NCBI GenBank assembly: GCA_963966185.1
Contig: CAWZYM010000269.1
Location: 105,307 to 169,306, forward strand
Reading direction: 5' to 3'
Origin: Rhabditoides inermis
Taxonomy: Eukaryota; Nematoda; Chromadorea; Rhabditida; Rhabditidae
DNA: 64,000 nt
The position numbers and the translations under genes are program-made. How positions within the stretch are numbered: position 1 is the stretch's first letter; every line of letters begins with the position of its first letter. Shown here in pieces: positions 1-11,365 of this stretch. Under the pieces are notes generated by a model. The model was not told the DNA's origin, ran no database searches, and saw nothing but the letters and a program-made list of their open reading frames with translations.

Positions 1-134
1 GGCATTGAAACGATCTCTGATCGCACCGCGCACAGACCAAAAACAGGACTGGCTGCGCATCAGAACATCACCAGACCACGGAATGTATTCGAAGAAGCAA
101 CTTGAAAGTAATCACAAATATCCGCTTCTCACAG

Positions 135-2249
135 ACGCTCGCACCAACTGTCGCGCGTGCCGGCTGCAGAAGTGTCTCGCCGCCGGGATGCGGCCAGCGC
201 GTGAGTTGCCGTTTTTTTCACGCAAGAATGCAGATTCGTGTATGACAACATGTGCAGAACGAACAGTAGGATGTCGTGCTTTTAGACGTGCGTCCCGACC
301 GCGAGTTGACGGCGGCGCAAGTGAAGCACGCGGTGCTGAAGCGGACAAAGTCGAAAGAAGACCCCAAGGAGGTCGGTTCACTCGCTGTTTTTTTTGAGCT
401 AGACAGCAGGTCCTTTTTTTATTTTGTTGTGTCTTGTCATATTTTTCGCACTTCATCGAAGTTTTTTATATGTTCGTTTTTAGGATCGCTTATCAGGCGA
501 TTGGCAGAAGCGGCTTTCTGTGGAACAACGAACGATGTTGATGAGCCTGCATAACATAGAGGCCAAGGTGAGAGAGGGGCCCAGGTGCACAATGTTCAGG
601 ATTGTAATATATTTACAATATCGGAGCTGAACAATTTTTTTTGTTAAAATGACGTTAGGTCTCGAATATGCTCAACTTGTTACTGTCAATTAATAATAAT
701 CGAACATTTCAGTAGGAGCATGTTTTGACGTGTTCAGAAATGATATTGTTGTGAGTCTGATAGTTATTCGACTTATTATTCGAGTTATTCGATGATCTGG
801 TTTGCAGGTGTCAAAGGGCGACACATCTACGCCGGCAGCAGACTTGTACCCACTACAGATCAACACACTCCGGGAAATCATAGAGAACCCCGAAAAGCTG
901 AAGGGGAAGAGAACGGAGGTAAGTGGTGCCAACATTCACGTCGCATGAGTATTTCACCAGTCTTACAGATGCGTTATGAAGCGTACAGAATGGCGAAGAA
1001 CGAGGAGCTGTATTGTATCGCGTATCGGTGAGTACATAACAGTCAGTTCGACACGGTGTTTCTCATTTATTATTTATGACAAACCGCAAACTTTCACACC
1101 CTAATGCATCTCGTCGACATAACTCAAAGTTCTTTTTTACAGTACTTGCGTAAAGATATCCACTTTCCTTTAAAGGCACAGGGGCGTTTAGTTTTCGACT
1201 TTGTTTCATTGCTTGACCCATGGAAACACATAACAATCAAAGAAAACACGAAAGAACGGCGTTTCCGCGTTACTTACACGCTTACCAGCATGTCGCATGT
1301 GTACGTGCGAAGCTTGGTAAAGGGAATTCGAACTTTGCGCCAAAATGCTTATCGGAAAGTTGAGCTCTGTGCGCATCTCGTCGACATGAGTTCGTCGACC
1401 CATGTCGTTGTAGTGTTGTGGTAACGCTCACGGTTTGTGGACCATACTATCCTGGTTCGACTCCCGCTACGTGCAATCAGTTTCGCCAAGTTTTTGATAG
1501 TGAATTTCGATAAGCCTTGGTAATTACAAACGCCCTTGTGCCCTTAAATGTTCAACCAGATGAAGTGAAAAGAAACTAAAAAAACAGAATGACATGAGAT
1601 AAACGAGAAAAACAACGTTCAAAGCAAAAAAAGCCGTGCAATGTGTGTCAATGCAACGGCGTTCGAACTGTAGCTTACAGGACTTATGTACGGAAACGTT
1701 GAGTGTTAGGAGACCTAATTGAATGGTCGAATCAACCCGACTCGTCCGTAGCATCGACTGACGCGTGCTTTGCAGGCGTCTGATCGCGGCGGTCGACTGG
1801 GTGGAGATGATGTCGGACATGATGGGCGGAATGACCGTCGACGACAGGGTGAGACGGACGGTTTTCGACCGACCGAGACGCATTCGAACCACACGAATCA
1901 TTCAAGTGTTCGAGTTGACTGTTGTGAAAATTGCCGAGGAGAGCTTCGCACGAAGTGGAACATGTTGCGAACTTTTTTTTTTACTTCAGATCTCTCTCGT
2001 CAAGTCGTGCTTCCCGATTCTGATGGTGTTCAAGTTTGCTGCTAGAACGGCGGAGGTACATAGTGATAGGAGAAAAAGAGGGAGAGTGGGGGAGAGAGCA
2101 GAGGAAAAATGAGCAGGTGAAGGAGAGTGAGCAAGTAACGGAGAAAAAGGGAAGAGAGAAAGTGTAGAAGAAGTAAAAGGAGAGATAGGAGAAAGAGGAA
2201 AAAGAGGAAAAGAGGAGACGGAGGAAACAAAGGGAGGGGAGAAGGAGAG

Positions 2250-2314
<65 letters not shown>

Positions 2315-3352
2315 AAAAGAAAGACCCGCAGGTCACCACCGACGAGAACGTGCTCTGTTTGTGCAACTTTGCCTACGTGCCGCGAGAAATCGGCAAGGCC
2401 TACAAAGACACGTTGTGAGTTCCATTTGTTTGTTTTTTTCCTCAACAAAAAAAGAACACACGCTCCACGTTTCCATGAAAAGTGCGTTTTCATGTTGCGG
2501 TTTTCGCAATACATCAGATCACAAGCGTTTTGTAATTATCACGTACATACACTAAAAAGCAGAATTGAACCTCTAGCAGAGCATAGCACTGGTTTGAAGG
2601 AAATGCAGTCATGCTTCCATATATGTAGCTCACTAAACTAACGATAAGCGTCAGTGTGACATTTGTCGGTCTCATGCGATGACGTCGTGTTCATATAAAA
2701 CTATGCCGAAAAAGCGAATACTCGGTAATAGGTTGATCGATAAACTGATTGATTGATGTCCGCGCTACAGCCACTTGGGCAACGGCCTGGTTCCGCGGGC
2801 GCTGGATGAGCTCGTCTCGCCCTACAGACGAGCAGCGATCAGCGAGGATGAGATCGTGTGTCTTTCCGCACTCATCGTCCTCAATCCACGTGAGTGTTGT
2901 CTAGCCAGTCAACATGGAGACTGCTTTCGTTTGCAGACGCCAAGGACCTGTCGCCGGCCGCGTCCGATAGGGTGATGGAGACGCGCGGCAAGGTGAGCAC
3001 GGAATGTTGCCGGATAGTACCACCTATACACGAAAAGTTTTTTTTTAGTGTTTCTGGAAAAATCGAGACTGGAAAGGTTCATTCCGATTCTTCTCTACTC
3101 TAATGCTTGAATTTGTAGAGTGTGCGAGTGCAGCTGATTCACATCGAGTTAATGTCTTTCGCGTATCTATAAATGGCTTGGAATAGGTGAGCGACGCGCT
3201 GCACGCAGTGGTGCGCGAGCGACGCGGCGCCGACGCCGCCAACGCCACGTTCGGCAACCTCCTCCTCACACTCCCCTCCGTCACGGCGAGTCTCTCCTCC
3301 TCTCTCTCTCCCTCTCTCTCTCACTTTCTCTCTTTCTCTCTGTCTCTCTCTG

Positions 3353-3383
<31 letters not shown>

Positions 3384-4363
3384 TACACACACAGTCATGC
3401 TATTGCATCGGTTCTCAGTGGACCGCAGCTTTTCATTTCATGTGTTCGCAGAGTCTAGCAAAGTACAAAATAAATAAAAAAAATAATAATGATTTGCAGA
3501 ACGTGGCGCTGGCGATGTGCGAGAACTTCCAGTTCGCGCACTCTATCTCGGCGCGCTCCATCCCCCTCCTCACACACATGTTCGGATGCTTCTCGCTCGA
3601 GCCACTCGGAGAGGGCGACGTCGACATCACGGAGGCGCTGCGAGACGTCGAGTGGGTTGTCGCTGTCTCACCGAAAGACTGACTGGCTCGTCTCGGTGTT
3701 GCGGACAAATAGTATCGTCTCTCAACTCCAGACCCTCTTGCTTCGCTTCGTTCGACGCGCAATCAGATGCGCATCCCTCGAAGAGGAGCGTCGCCGTGCA
3801 GACGGTGAACCTCTGCCGCGCGAGACAGGTGGGTGTGGCGGTGTTCTCCGGTATGGATGATGTGATATGGTTTGAGAAGCGGCGGGTGCGGTGGCAGGAC
3901 GGCTACGAGCAGAACTCGTCGCGCGACTTCCGCCTCTGGAACGCGCCTTGCGTATACACGCTCGAGGAGATGTTCGACAATCTACACGTGAACTTTGCCA
4001 TTTTTGTTGTTGTTTTTATTTTCGATAGTGTATATCGACAACAAAAATGAGAGAAACGGTCGTTATTGCATATTTTAGTCGCCAATTCTCTTCCTGTTTG
4101 ATTTCGCTTAAAAAAGGTTTTTTTCGATGCAGCAACTATCGACGTTTTGTTCGTGAAACATTTGATATCTTCCATCTCTCTCTAAACTTTAAACTTTTTC
4201 GCATTGCAGAACCCGACCCCGGAAAATCCCATCACAGCCACAGCACATCAACAACCACTGACCAGTGCTGTGAACATGGCATATACAATGGTGAGAGAAA
4301 GATGTGAAATGCGAAAACGAAATGAAAGATACTGTTGAGAAAGACAGAGAAAGAGAGAGCGAG

Positions 4364-4440
<77 letters not shown>

Positions 4441-4566
4441 GAGAGAGTCTAACAAAAATAGTAGATATTCCGATTCCAGTCGCTTGCCACAACATGCGAA
4501 GCCCCGATGCCGCCACCAAACTACGAGTACACACACAGCCACCCATCTTACTCACACTTTCCATGA
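135..4566 (+). CDS. HNF4-like nuclear hormone receptor, 5' partial
   Basis: Nuclear transcription factor. Exons: 135-200, 286-371, 484-567, 808-918, 969-1027, 1776-1848, 1990-2055, 2332-2414, 2771-2889, 2937-2992, 3187-3285, 3500-3651, 3732-3828, 3898-3987, 4210-4290, 4480-4566; every junction keeps phase, giving about 469 codons. The first visible exon holds the end of the second zinc finger (CRACRLQKCLAAGMRPA). The ligand-binding domain follows: a helix-3 region with DWVEMM and MTVDDR, then RALDELVSPY, LSALIVLNP, FGNLLLTLPS and ENFQFAHSIS. These match the HNF4/NR2A pattern (RILDELV, ALIFFDPDAKGLS, FGELLLLLPTLQS), and nematodes have expanded this group. The P-box and first finger lie left of the window. 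The tail (last four exons) is Ser/Pro/Thr-rich and ends in SYSHFP. The intron at 3286-3499 starts with GC (GCGAGT). The intron at 1028-1775 is unusually long. Sure of the class, less of the subfamily; the tail exons are splice-phase inference. Confidence 0.85.
1404..1471 (+). repeat. tRNA-like sequence in a receptor intron
   Basis: It has an A-box-like stretch (TAGTGTTGTGG) and a good B box (GGTTCGACTCC) at tRNA spacing. The acceptor and T stems do not pair properly, so it reads as a tRNA-derived repeat or pseudo-tRNA. It is not the same family as the tRNA-like repeats near 33, 36 and 39 kb. Confidence 0.35.
2064..2318. repeat. purine-rich tract with (GA)n in an intron
   Basis: The intron 2056-2331 is almost entirely A/G on the + strand and ends in a pure (GA)n run at about 2253-2314. 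Only 16 nt then lead to the acceptor. Confidence 0.9.
3290..3394. repeat. (CT)n followed by (AC)n
   Basis: Pyrimidine tract followed by a (CA)n run, inside the GC-AG intron 3286-3499 of the nuclear receptor gene. Confidence 0.9.
4342..4447. repeat. (GA)n microsatellite
   Basis: Nearly pure GA repeat in the last intron (4291-4479) of the receptor gene. It creates long Arg/Glu and Ser/Leu reading frames that are not genes. Confidence 0.95.
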
Positions 4567-4568
4567 AC

Positions 4569-4574
4569 AATAAA
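4569..4574 (+). promoter_or_regulatory. polyadenylation signal of the receptor gene
   Basis: AATAAA begins 3 nt after the TGA stop, so the 3' UTR is very short. From here to 5298 I see no gene, only a (GT)n run at 4648-4665. Confidence 0.6.
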
Positions 4575-5298
4575 GACTTTTTTCACATGCTCTAATGATC
4601 CCGCGAACACGTTCTCGTAAATTGACGCCGCAATCTGTGAAAAAGCCGTGTGTGTGTGTGTGTGGGATGTGGGATAATCAGGGATGCATTTGTCCCGCGG
4701 TGCCGGCAAGAGCAAAAATGTCGCGGTGTGAGCGGGAAGTGGCGTTTCGATTCGAGTTCGATCGAAACACATCACATCGTTCCAAGTGATGTTTGTAACG
4801 ATGCAGATTTCAGTTCAGAACTAGTTATTTCGTCTGTTTCCGTGAAATCACAATAAACTTCCTAAAACAGCACATACGACTTTTGTCACCAGAACATACG
4901 AGACACGCAGTGCGATCGATAAGAGAAGAAAAGCTACAGTCTTCTGTTAGAGCCTGCAACTATGGCCAAAGTAGCACATTCTGGTTTCAACATGTTATGT
5001 GGTAGTTTTGCATGGTTCACTTACAGAACACTATTTTCACGCGAATCGAAAATCAAGTGCAACTTCGCAACTCGATCCATCATCGCAAACTGGCTGGTGT
5101 CTGCCGACTCTCGAGAAACAGACGGCGAGACTAGAGACACGTGAAGCGGACTCGCAGTCTTCTTGCGCGCGGCAGCTCTTTGAGAAAGAGTGCCGCCTGT
5201 CGCACCCTCTCTACTTCATCCACGCTCTCTCTCTCTCTCGCGCGCGCGGGTCGTGTCCGCGTGGCGCGGATAGGCGGATGTCGAGAAGCGTCGCCGCG

Positions 5299-5304
5299 TA
5301 TAAA
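5299..5304 (+). promoter_or_regulatory. TATA box of the C6/carbonic anhydrase gene
   Basis: TATAAA lies 40 nt before the ATG at 5339. Transcription starting about 30 nt downstream of it would leave a leader of about 10 nt. The preceding 60 nt are CT-rich and then GC-rich. Confidence 0.5.
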
Positions 5305-5338
5305 TGGATATCGAAGATGGCACGCCGGCACAGAGATC

Positions 5339-6327
5339 ATGCACTCGCTCTCGCTGCTCGCTCTCGCCGCCACCGTCACTACCGTATACGCGTGTATGCG
5401 CACCGCGCCCGGACTAGTGCCCAGTGAGTGTGTAGACGTTACTGGGTTACTGCGGTCGCGTAGCCAGTAGTTCTATCCAAAATGTAGCTATATGTTTAAA
5501 AAAATACCATTAGTAGTTACGGATTGTACTGTACGCATTGTGTGAGACATTCAAATGACTCCAGAACCCTGTCTCTCCTGTCCGTCGACCCTGCCGGTGG
5601 CTGCCGACTGTCCGTACACGTCGGCGTGCGTGCGCTGCACCGAGACCAAGATCAGCTACGCGCAGGCGAACGTGGGCGCGGACAGCCAGCCAGCTCTCAA
5701 CCGATGTTGCAGGGCTGCAAGACAGCCAAGGTCGTGTGTCCGTCCACCGATGGGGCGCAGACCGTGCGCATTACCAAGGCCGCCGGCGGACACGTCGAGG
5801 TGCCCGCGGCTGAGGCGTGAGTTGTAAAGTTGTAAAGTTATAATTCACATCCAAATATATTCATTCCAAATTCTATACTAAACTTAACTGAATCTACTCA
5901 TGTTTTGCTTATTCCTATATTTTCCGCTTTGTTTTTACTTCATAGTGAGACATTGAAAAGAGGTTTTTTTTTCGAAATTTCTTTTTCAAGCGAATAACGT
6001 TTCACCCCAGAACGATCTCCTGCTCGGGCACGAAGGAGTGGCGGTTCAGGGGCGCGGCGGTAGCTAACGTCGTGTGCTTTGCGAGTGAGTGAATGCTGGA
6101 ACTGATAGTACATACCATGCTTGTCATTCAGTCCCCGGCAGCACGCAGCAGTCGCCCATCAATCTGAAGAAGAGCGAGGTGCACTACGACCCCGACCTCC
6201 AGCCGGCGATGTTCCACATGAACTACATGCCCGGAGACGTGGACTTTATGGAAGTGGTGCGTCCCTATGTATGAGCAGTTTATCAGTGTTCTGCCTCTGC
6301 CTCTGTCTCTCTCTGTCTCTATCTGTA

Positions 6328-6361
<34 letters not shown>

Positions 6362-8617
6362 ACCAATGCCGCTTTATAGTCGAAGGGCTCGCACGGCTTC
6401 ACGCTGCTCGCCAAGGACCCGGCGCGATCCAGTGAGTGTCTTAATTCCGTCTCTTTGCTATTTGTCTTCAAGCAATTGGGAGACAGATACATACTTCACG
6501 CAGGCTGAACCCTTTGTGTTTTATCTCCGTTGTTGTATTCTTGAAATCAACGGTGAATCTATTCAATTCAATTGGGATACTGTCCCGTTCAGCGCTGACC
6601 GCCTCGCACCTCGATGGCACGTACCGCTTCCGCAACCTGCACGCGCATTGGGGCGCGCCCAGCAAGCAGCTCGGCTCCGAGCACCTTCTCTACGGCATGC
6701 AGGAAACCGCCGAGGTGAACAACATGTGAGGGCAACATATGTGAGGGCAAGCCTCACCTGACAAGATCACTAATTGCGTTTACCCTAAAGCGTGTCAGAT
6801 ATTTTTCACTGCTACCTACTGTGTTTTCTGTCGTCGTCGCATTCGAAAACACAGGGGCGCATTTTGCGAGTAATTTTAGCGTAACACTCGAAAAAGTGGC
6901 GAACTCTCGCATAAGGGCTTCTGCAAAGCATCCTCATTTCTTTTAACGGGTGTGACTTTTTCAGATGCACTTTGTGCACTGGAACCCCAAGTACGGCGTG
7001 TTTTCGGACGCGGTCGGCAAGCCGGACGGAATCGCGGTGGTGGGCGTGTTCGTCAAGGTGCGTGCTTGTCACTCTTTCGACCTCGGCGCGGACTTATCAC
7101 TATCGCGGAATCGCCGGCGAATCGCATGTCAAACACGTGAATGTGCCACGCTTGACGGCGTTCGCGATAAGTGCTGAAGCTCTCTATTTTCACACCATGT
7201 GTTCAGCTGGGCGCGGCGAACCCGGAGTTCAGCAAGATCACCGACGGCGTCGACGCGGCCATCGACACACTCGCTGTCGACGGTAACGAGCTCGTCGACA
7301 CGGCTGCCGTTCAGAACATTGACCTGAACAAGCTGCTGCCCGGTGGGTGCTGTTCTCATTGACTCGTAGCGGATTGGGTACAACACAGCTACACCATAGT
7401 CCCCGTCTTGACACGGAACAATTGTTATGTAGTTACTTGTTCGCGTAGTGCGGTACCCTGCAATCTGTTCCAGCAAATAGGAAACCACACCATCACACGA
7501 CCAGTTGACCACACCATCACACCACTGTTGCAGCCGACAAGAACTACTTCACGTACACCGGCTCGCTGACGACGCCCGACTACAACACGTGTGTGCTGTG
7601 GACGGTGATGCGCGAGCCGATCACTCTCAGTCAGGCGCAGGTGCGTGTCGCGAACAAAGTTCTCGCCATTTCTCAAAATCCTCGCACCATTTGCACGCCA
7701 TGTCTGTTTTTCACCGGTCGCGCGCAAGCAGCGCAATTAGGAGCAAGATTCCTAAAACGTGTGCCACAGCCTGTGTAACGTGCTTGCGCACAAATTGTGC
7801 TCCTGAAAAAAAATGCAGAGGACTTTATCGTGTCCTTTCACGAGCGAACAGACTATAGGGCATACCCCCCCCCGTTCATCGTACGGCAGTCATTTCGCCG
7901 AATGTTTACCAGACAGAATTTGAGGCATCAATTGCCCGTTACCAGCCCGCGCGAGATCATTCGACCGCGCAATTCGCGCGCTTGGCGGTCTCTTTTTATG
8001 TAAATGAGGGTGACTTGCAAGTGTAATGAAGCAGAGTTCTCCATCTTCTAAAGTTAATTACTCCTTTCGGAATAAAGCAGTCTTCACAAAATTTTGATAT
8101 GTGATGGGTATCAGTAGTGCTCATCGATCTCTAAAGTTCGATTTTTGATTTTGCCTCCGTTTTCTAACTAGAGTCCAAAAACCTTGATTTTGACTCGATT
8201 TCTAACGGGAAAGCTTCGAAACTTAATTACTCTCTTCGAACTTATCGTACAGCGCCCAGTTTTCTGGAGGAGATGCCCAGATAGAATGCTCAGAGATCTC
8301 TAGTGCTCGATTTTTCGATTTCCGTCATTTTCACCATGTTTGTGCACAAAAACACACAATCGGGGCAAATTTGCATAAAATTCTCGTCTGTCTGGCGAGC
8401 CGGCGAAATTGCCGTACGATGAAAGGGGGGAATGGCCTATATGTGCATTCCGAGCCGACTTTTTGCGTTTCAGTAAACGAGAACAGGCTGTCACGTTGGT
8501 GTGTCTGTTTTTTTTTTCTCTCGTCAAGGCGTGTTATTAGCGTGGTCGCACGGTGGCAAAATAATAAATTTCCTGATTTCGGGTAGCGTGAGAGAAAAAG
8601 AGAGAGAGAGAGAGCGC

Positions 8618-8653
<36 letters not shown>

Positions 8654-9017
8654 GAGAGGGAGAGAGAGAGGGAGAGAAAGAGAAAGAGAGAAAAGGAGAG
8701 AAGAGGAGAAGAAGAGAAAGAGAAAGAAAGAAAGAGAAAGAGTGAAAGAGAAAGAGAAAGAGAAAGAGAAAAAAAAGCAAAAAAAAAGAGAAAAAGAGAA
8801 AGAGAGAGAAGGGAGAGGGGGTAGAGAGAAAAAAGAGAAAGAGAGCGTAACATTATTTGCGGTGCGCCCACAAGTTTGTTTGGATTTGCAGAGCGATGTA
8901 AACATTTCTAACAGAAAAAAATTGTTTCAGATGGACGTCCTCTACAAGATGACCACCGACAACTTCCGCGAGGAGCAGATGTTGACGGGCACTCTTCGCG
9001 CTTCCTTCATTCCGTAG
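5339..9017 (+). CDS. secreted C6-domain / alpha-carbonic anhydrase fusion (frameshifted)
   Basis: Exons: 5339-5423, 5565-5816, 6011-6084, 6132-6256, 6380-6431, 6593-6714, 6965-7057, 7207-7342, 7534-7640, 8931-9017; about 377 residues. A signal peptide ([18 protein letters not shown]) is followed by a nematode C6 domain (Cys-rich, with KTAKVVCPS and ISCSGTKEW), then the carbonic anhydrase domain from QQSPINL. Carbonic anhydrase hydrates CO2. Zinc ligands are visible: both His of LHAHWG and the first His of MHFVHWN. GSEH and SLTTP (Thr199/200 region) are present, and GSHGF may hold the proton-shuttle His. The usual N-terminal 20-25 residues with paired Trp are missing; the C6 domain stands in their place. 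Exon 2 is out of frame by one between about 5690 and 5705, at a run of AGCC units; one extra 4-bp unit would put the two halves in frame. All other junctions keep phase. No GPI or membrane tail is seen. Confidence 0.82.
6296..6360. repeat. (CT)n microsatellite
   Basis: CT/TCTG-rich tract in the carbonic anhydrase intron 6257-6379, close to its acceptor. Confidence 0.9.
7854..8441. mobile_element. TIR element (MITE-like), copy 1
   Basis: About 588 bp in the last intron of the carbonic anhydrase gene, with inverted ends. The left end reads TATAGGGCAT, a C run, then TTCATCGTACGGCA. The right end is its reverse complement with a few changes, ending CCTATA. It has no coding sequence. A second, 3'-truncated copy lies at 36687-36930. 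A partial relative (TTGCCGTACTGTGAAAAT) is near 21140-21210. The TA-type ends resemble Tc1/mariner-derived MITEs, but the superfamily is not settled. Confidence 0.7.
8588..8850. repeat. (GA)n / purine tract
   Basis: About 260 bp of GA-rich purine sequence in the last carbonic anhydrase intron, directly after the TIR element and 80 nt before the final exon. Confidence 0.95.
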
Positions 9018-9049
9018 ACGAGATCTAGAGTTGTCCGTGTATGCAGCGT

Positions 9050-9094
9050 GGTGACCACAGTCGGCCTACCACCTGCTAGGGGACTGTGGTCACC
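9050..9094 (+). other. 3'-UTR hairpin of the carbonic anhydrase gene
   Basis: A perfect 13-bp stem (GGTGACCACAGTC with its complement) closes a 19-nt loop, 33 nt after the stop codon. It could be an RNA structure in the 3' UTR or a small inverted repeat. Confidence 0.6.
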
Positions 9095-10021
9095 AACGTA
9101 TGCGAAAGATTGACTTCACCTTTTTTTAGCATCTGTTTCTTGGTTAGTATTATCAGTATTATCATCATGGCACTTTTGTCTTTCACATGTCTTTTTATGA
9201 CTTCTATTGCAATACTTCTACAATCTTGATCTCGCTTTTCATGTGCATTTTTTCCTATGCAATAACAATCTGGTTTCAGAAGTTGAGTGGGCACAAAAAT
9301 ATAAAAATTGAAATTGAACTTCTATCAATTGACACATAAACACGAGCCTTCTTGGTAAACGCGTGAGCAGTTAGTCTGGTGTTTTCTTTCCTTTGAAAAA
9401 CGTTTACATATATGGAATCAGAATGTGCATGGCTTATGTCTGCTCTCTTCGGTCACTCGACTCGACAACTGAAAAAGACTCATCACAATAAACAGCAAAC
9501 AAATCGCGAACCTCTGTTTTCTCCCTGCTATCTCGCTTATTCCTCGCAACAGCATGAAAACAGTCATAAAACTACCGTATCTCAATTAGTCAGACTCAGG
9601 CTTGAGTCAGCTTCAACTACTCTCTTCCCATCAGAGAAAAAAAAAACATATGTAGATCTTATCTGCGAAATAGCAGTTTTTCATGCTGTCGCGTGTGAGT
9701 GCGCGAGAGCATTAGGGAGTGATGTAACAATCACCCCAGCAGAGCAGAGAGAGAGAGAGCACAGAGAAAGGAGAGAACCACTTCCCGATCTCGGGAATGA
9801 GGAGAGCGAGCGTTACGACAATGCAGAGGTGACTAGCACTAACTCAGACAGTATTTATCTTTTAAATTTTTGTATATACTTCCTAACCATATGAAAAAAA
9901 ATGTTACACACAATTTACACGTTGAATTTTTCGGTGACCAATCTAACTCAGCTACTACCCATTACCCATTGAGCACCGATGATTATTCAATTGGATAAAC
10001 TCTGTTTTTGTTTTACTCTTG

Positions 10022-10025
<4 letters not shown>

Positions 10026-10101
<76 letters not shown>
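10026..10101. repeat. (TA)n tract 1
   Basis: Pure TA repeat. Together with the second TA tract it brackets about 65 bp of unique GC-richer sequence (CACGTGGGCCACGTGGCAC region), which is itself palindrome-rich. Confidence 0.95.
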
Positions 10102-10104
<3 letters not shown>

Positions 10105-10163
10105 GGCACACCGTGGACCACGTGGGCCACGTGGCACATGCGGCTCACATTTCTCTGACTGTA

Positions 10164-10165
<2 letters not shown>

Positions 10166-10227
<62 letters not shown>
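10166..10227. repeat. (TA)n tract 2
   Basis: Second pure TA run; see the first tract. The pair could form a large cruciform. Confidence 0.95.
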
Positions 10228-10537
10228 TTTATTCATAATTGAGTATTGAGTCAAGTGACATGAACAATGAGTTGACAATGTAAAAAGGGCACAGTTTGAG
10301 AGTAGACGAGGTTTTGATTTGTTTACGATGACGTCCCGTCCGTTTGTACGCTCTGAACGCAGTCGAACCGAAGGGATAATCCCTCACCAGACACTGTGTT
10401 TATAACAGCATATGCGGTGAGAGACTATCCTGTCACTTCTATAGCTGGGTGAGAAAACCCGGCCGGTGAGATAGACACTACCCCTGTCCAACCGTCTTTC
10501 CCCGTCACTTAGCAAGCAAAGAACTCTACATAAAATT

Positions 10538-10562
10538 AGAGAGGGCGCGCAGCGCCCTCTCT
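10538..10562. repeat. GC-rich hairpin, copy 1
   Basis: An 11-bp perfect stem (AGAGAGGGCGC and complement) with a 3-nt loop. A near-identical hairpin occurs at 20028-20051 with similar flanks (AATTAGAG before; CTAGAAT..TCAA after), so this is a dispersed repeat and not chance. Confidence 0.7.
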
Positions 10563-10963
10563 CTTGGCTTAGGATAAGGCTAGCGCTAGAATTTTCAAGA
10601 AGCGATATCCAAAAGTCATGTTAGCCATGTTAGCGTGCGTGGTTCCCGTCACTCTGGCTAGCTCTCTCTCTCCCGGCTGGCGGGCAGGGCGCGCAGAAAA
10701 ATCGCGAGAGAGCACGCTGTCGGCGAAGAGTGCAGACATGCACTCACGCCGCGTAGAACGAAAATGCATAGAAAAGTGTAGTTTGAAATCGTTTCTATAT
10801 AACACCAAGAAAATTATAGTCGCATATACACGCAACAATGTGTGTCACACCATAAAATGTGCCACCTCGTAGTTCTGTGCGTACTAATGAACGACAGAGC
10901 TTGGCAATCAGTATCAGTAAGAGAAGAAATTTCTATGAAATTCAACAAAAGCACATGTATCAT

Positions 10964-11365
<402 letters not shown>

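Noticed and set aside
1404..1471. Functional tRNA gene
   Set aside because: The B box is good but the acceptor and T stems do not pair, and it lies inside an intron on the sense strand.
3440..3682. Nuclear receptor ending at the TGA at 3682
   Set aside because: A donor at 3651/3652 (GA/GTGGGT) joins in phase to 3732 and four further exons reaching a stop followed by AATAAA.
9412..9894. 160-codon open frame as a gene
   Set aside because: No domain, no splice context, mixed low-complexity composition, and no second exon in phase.
9955..10278. Ile-Tyr repeat frames
   Set aside because: Products of the (TA)n tracts.
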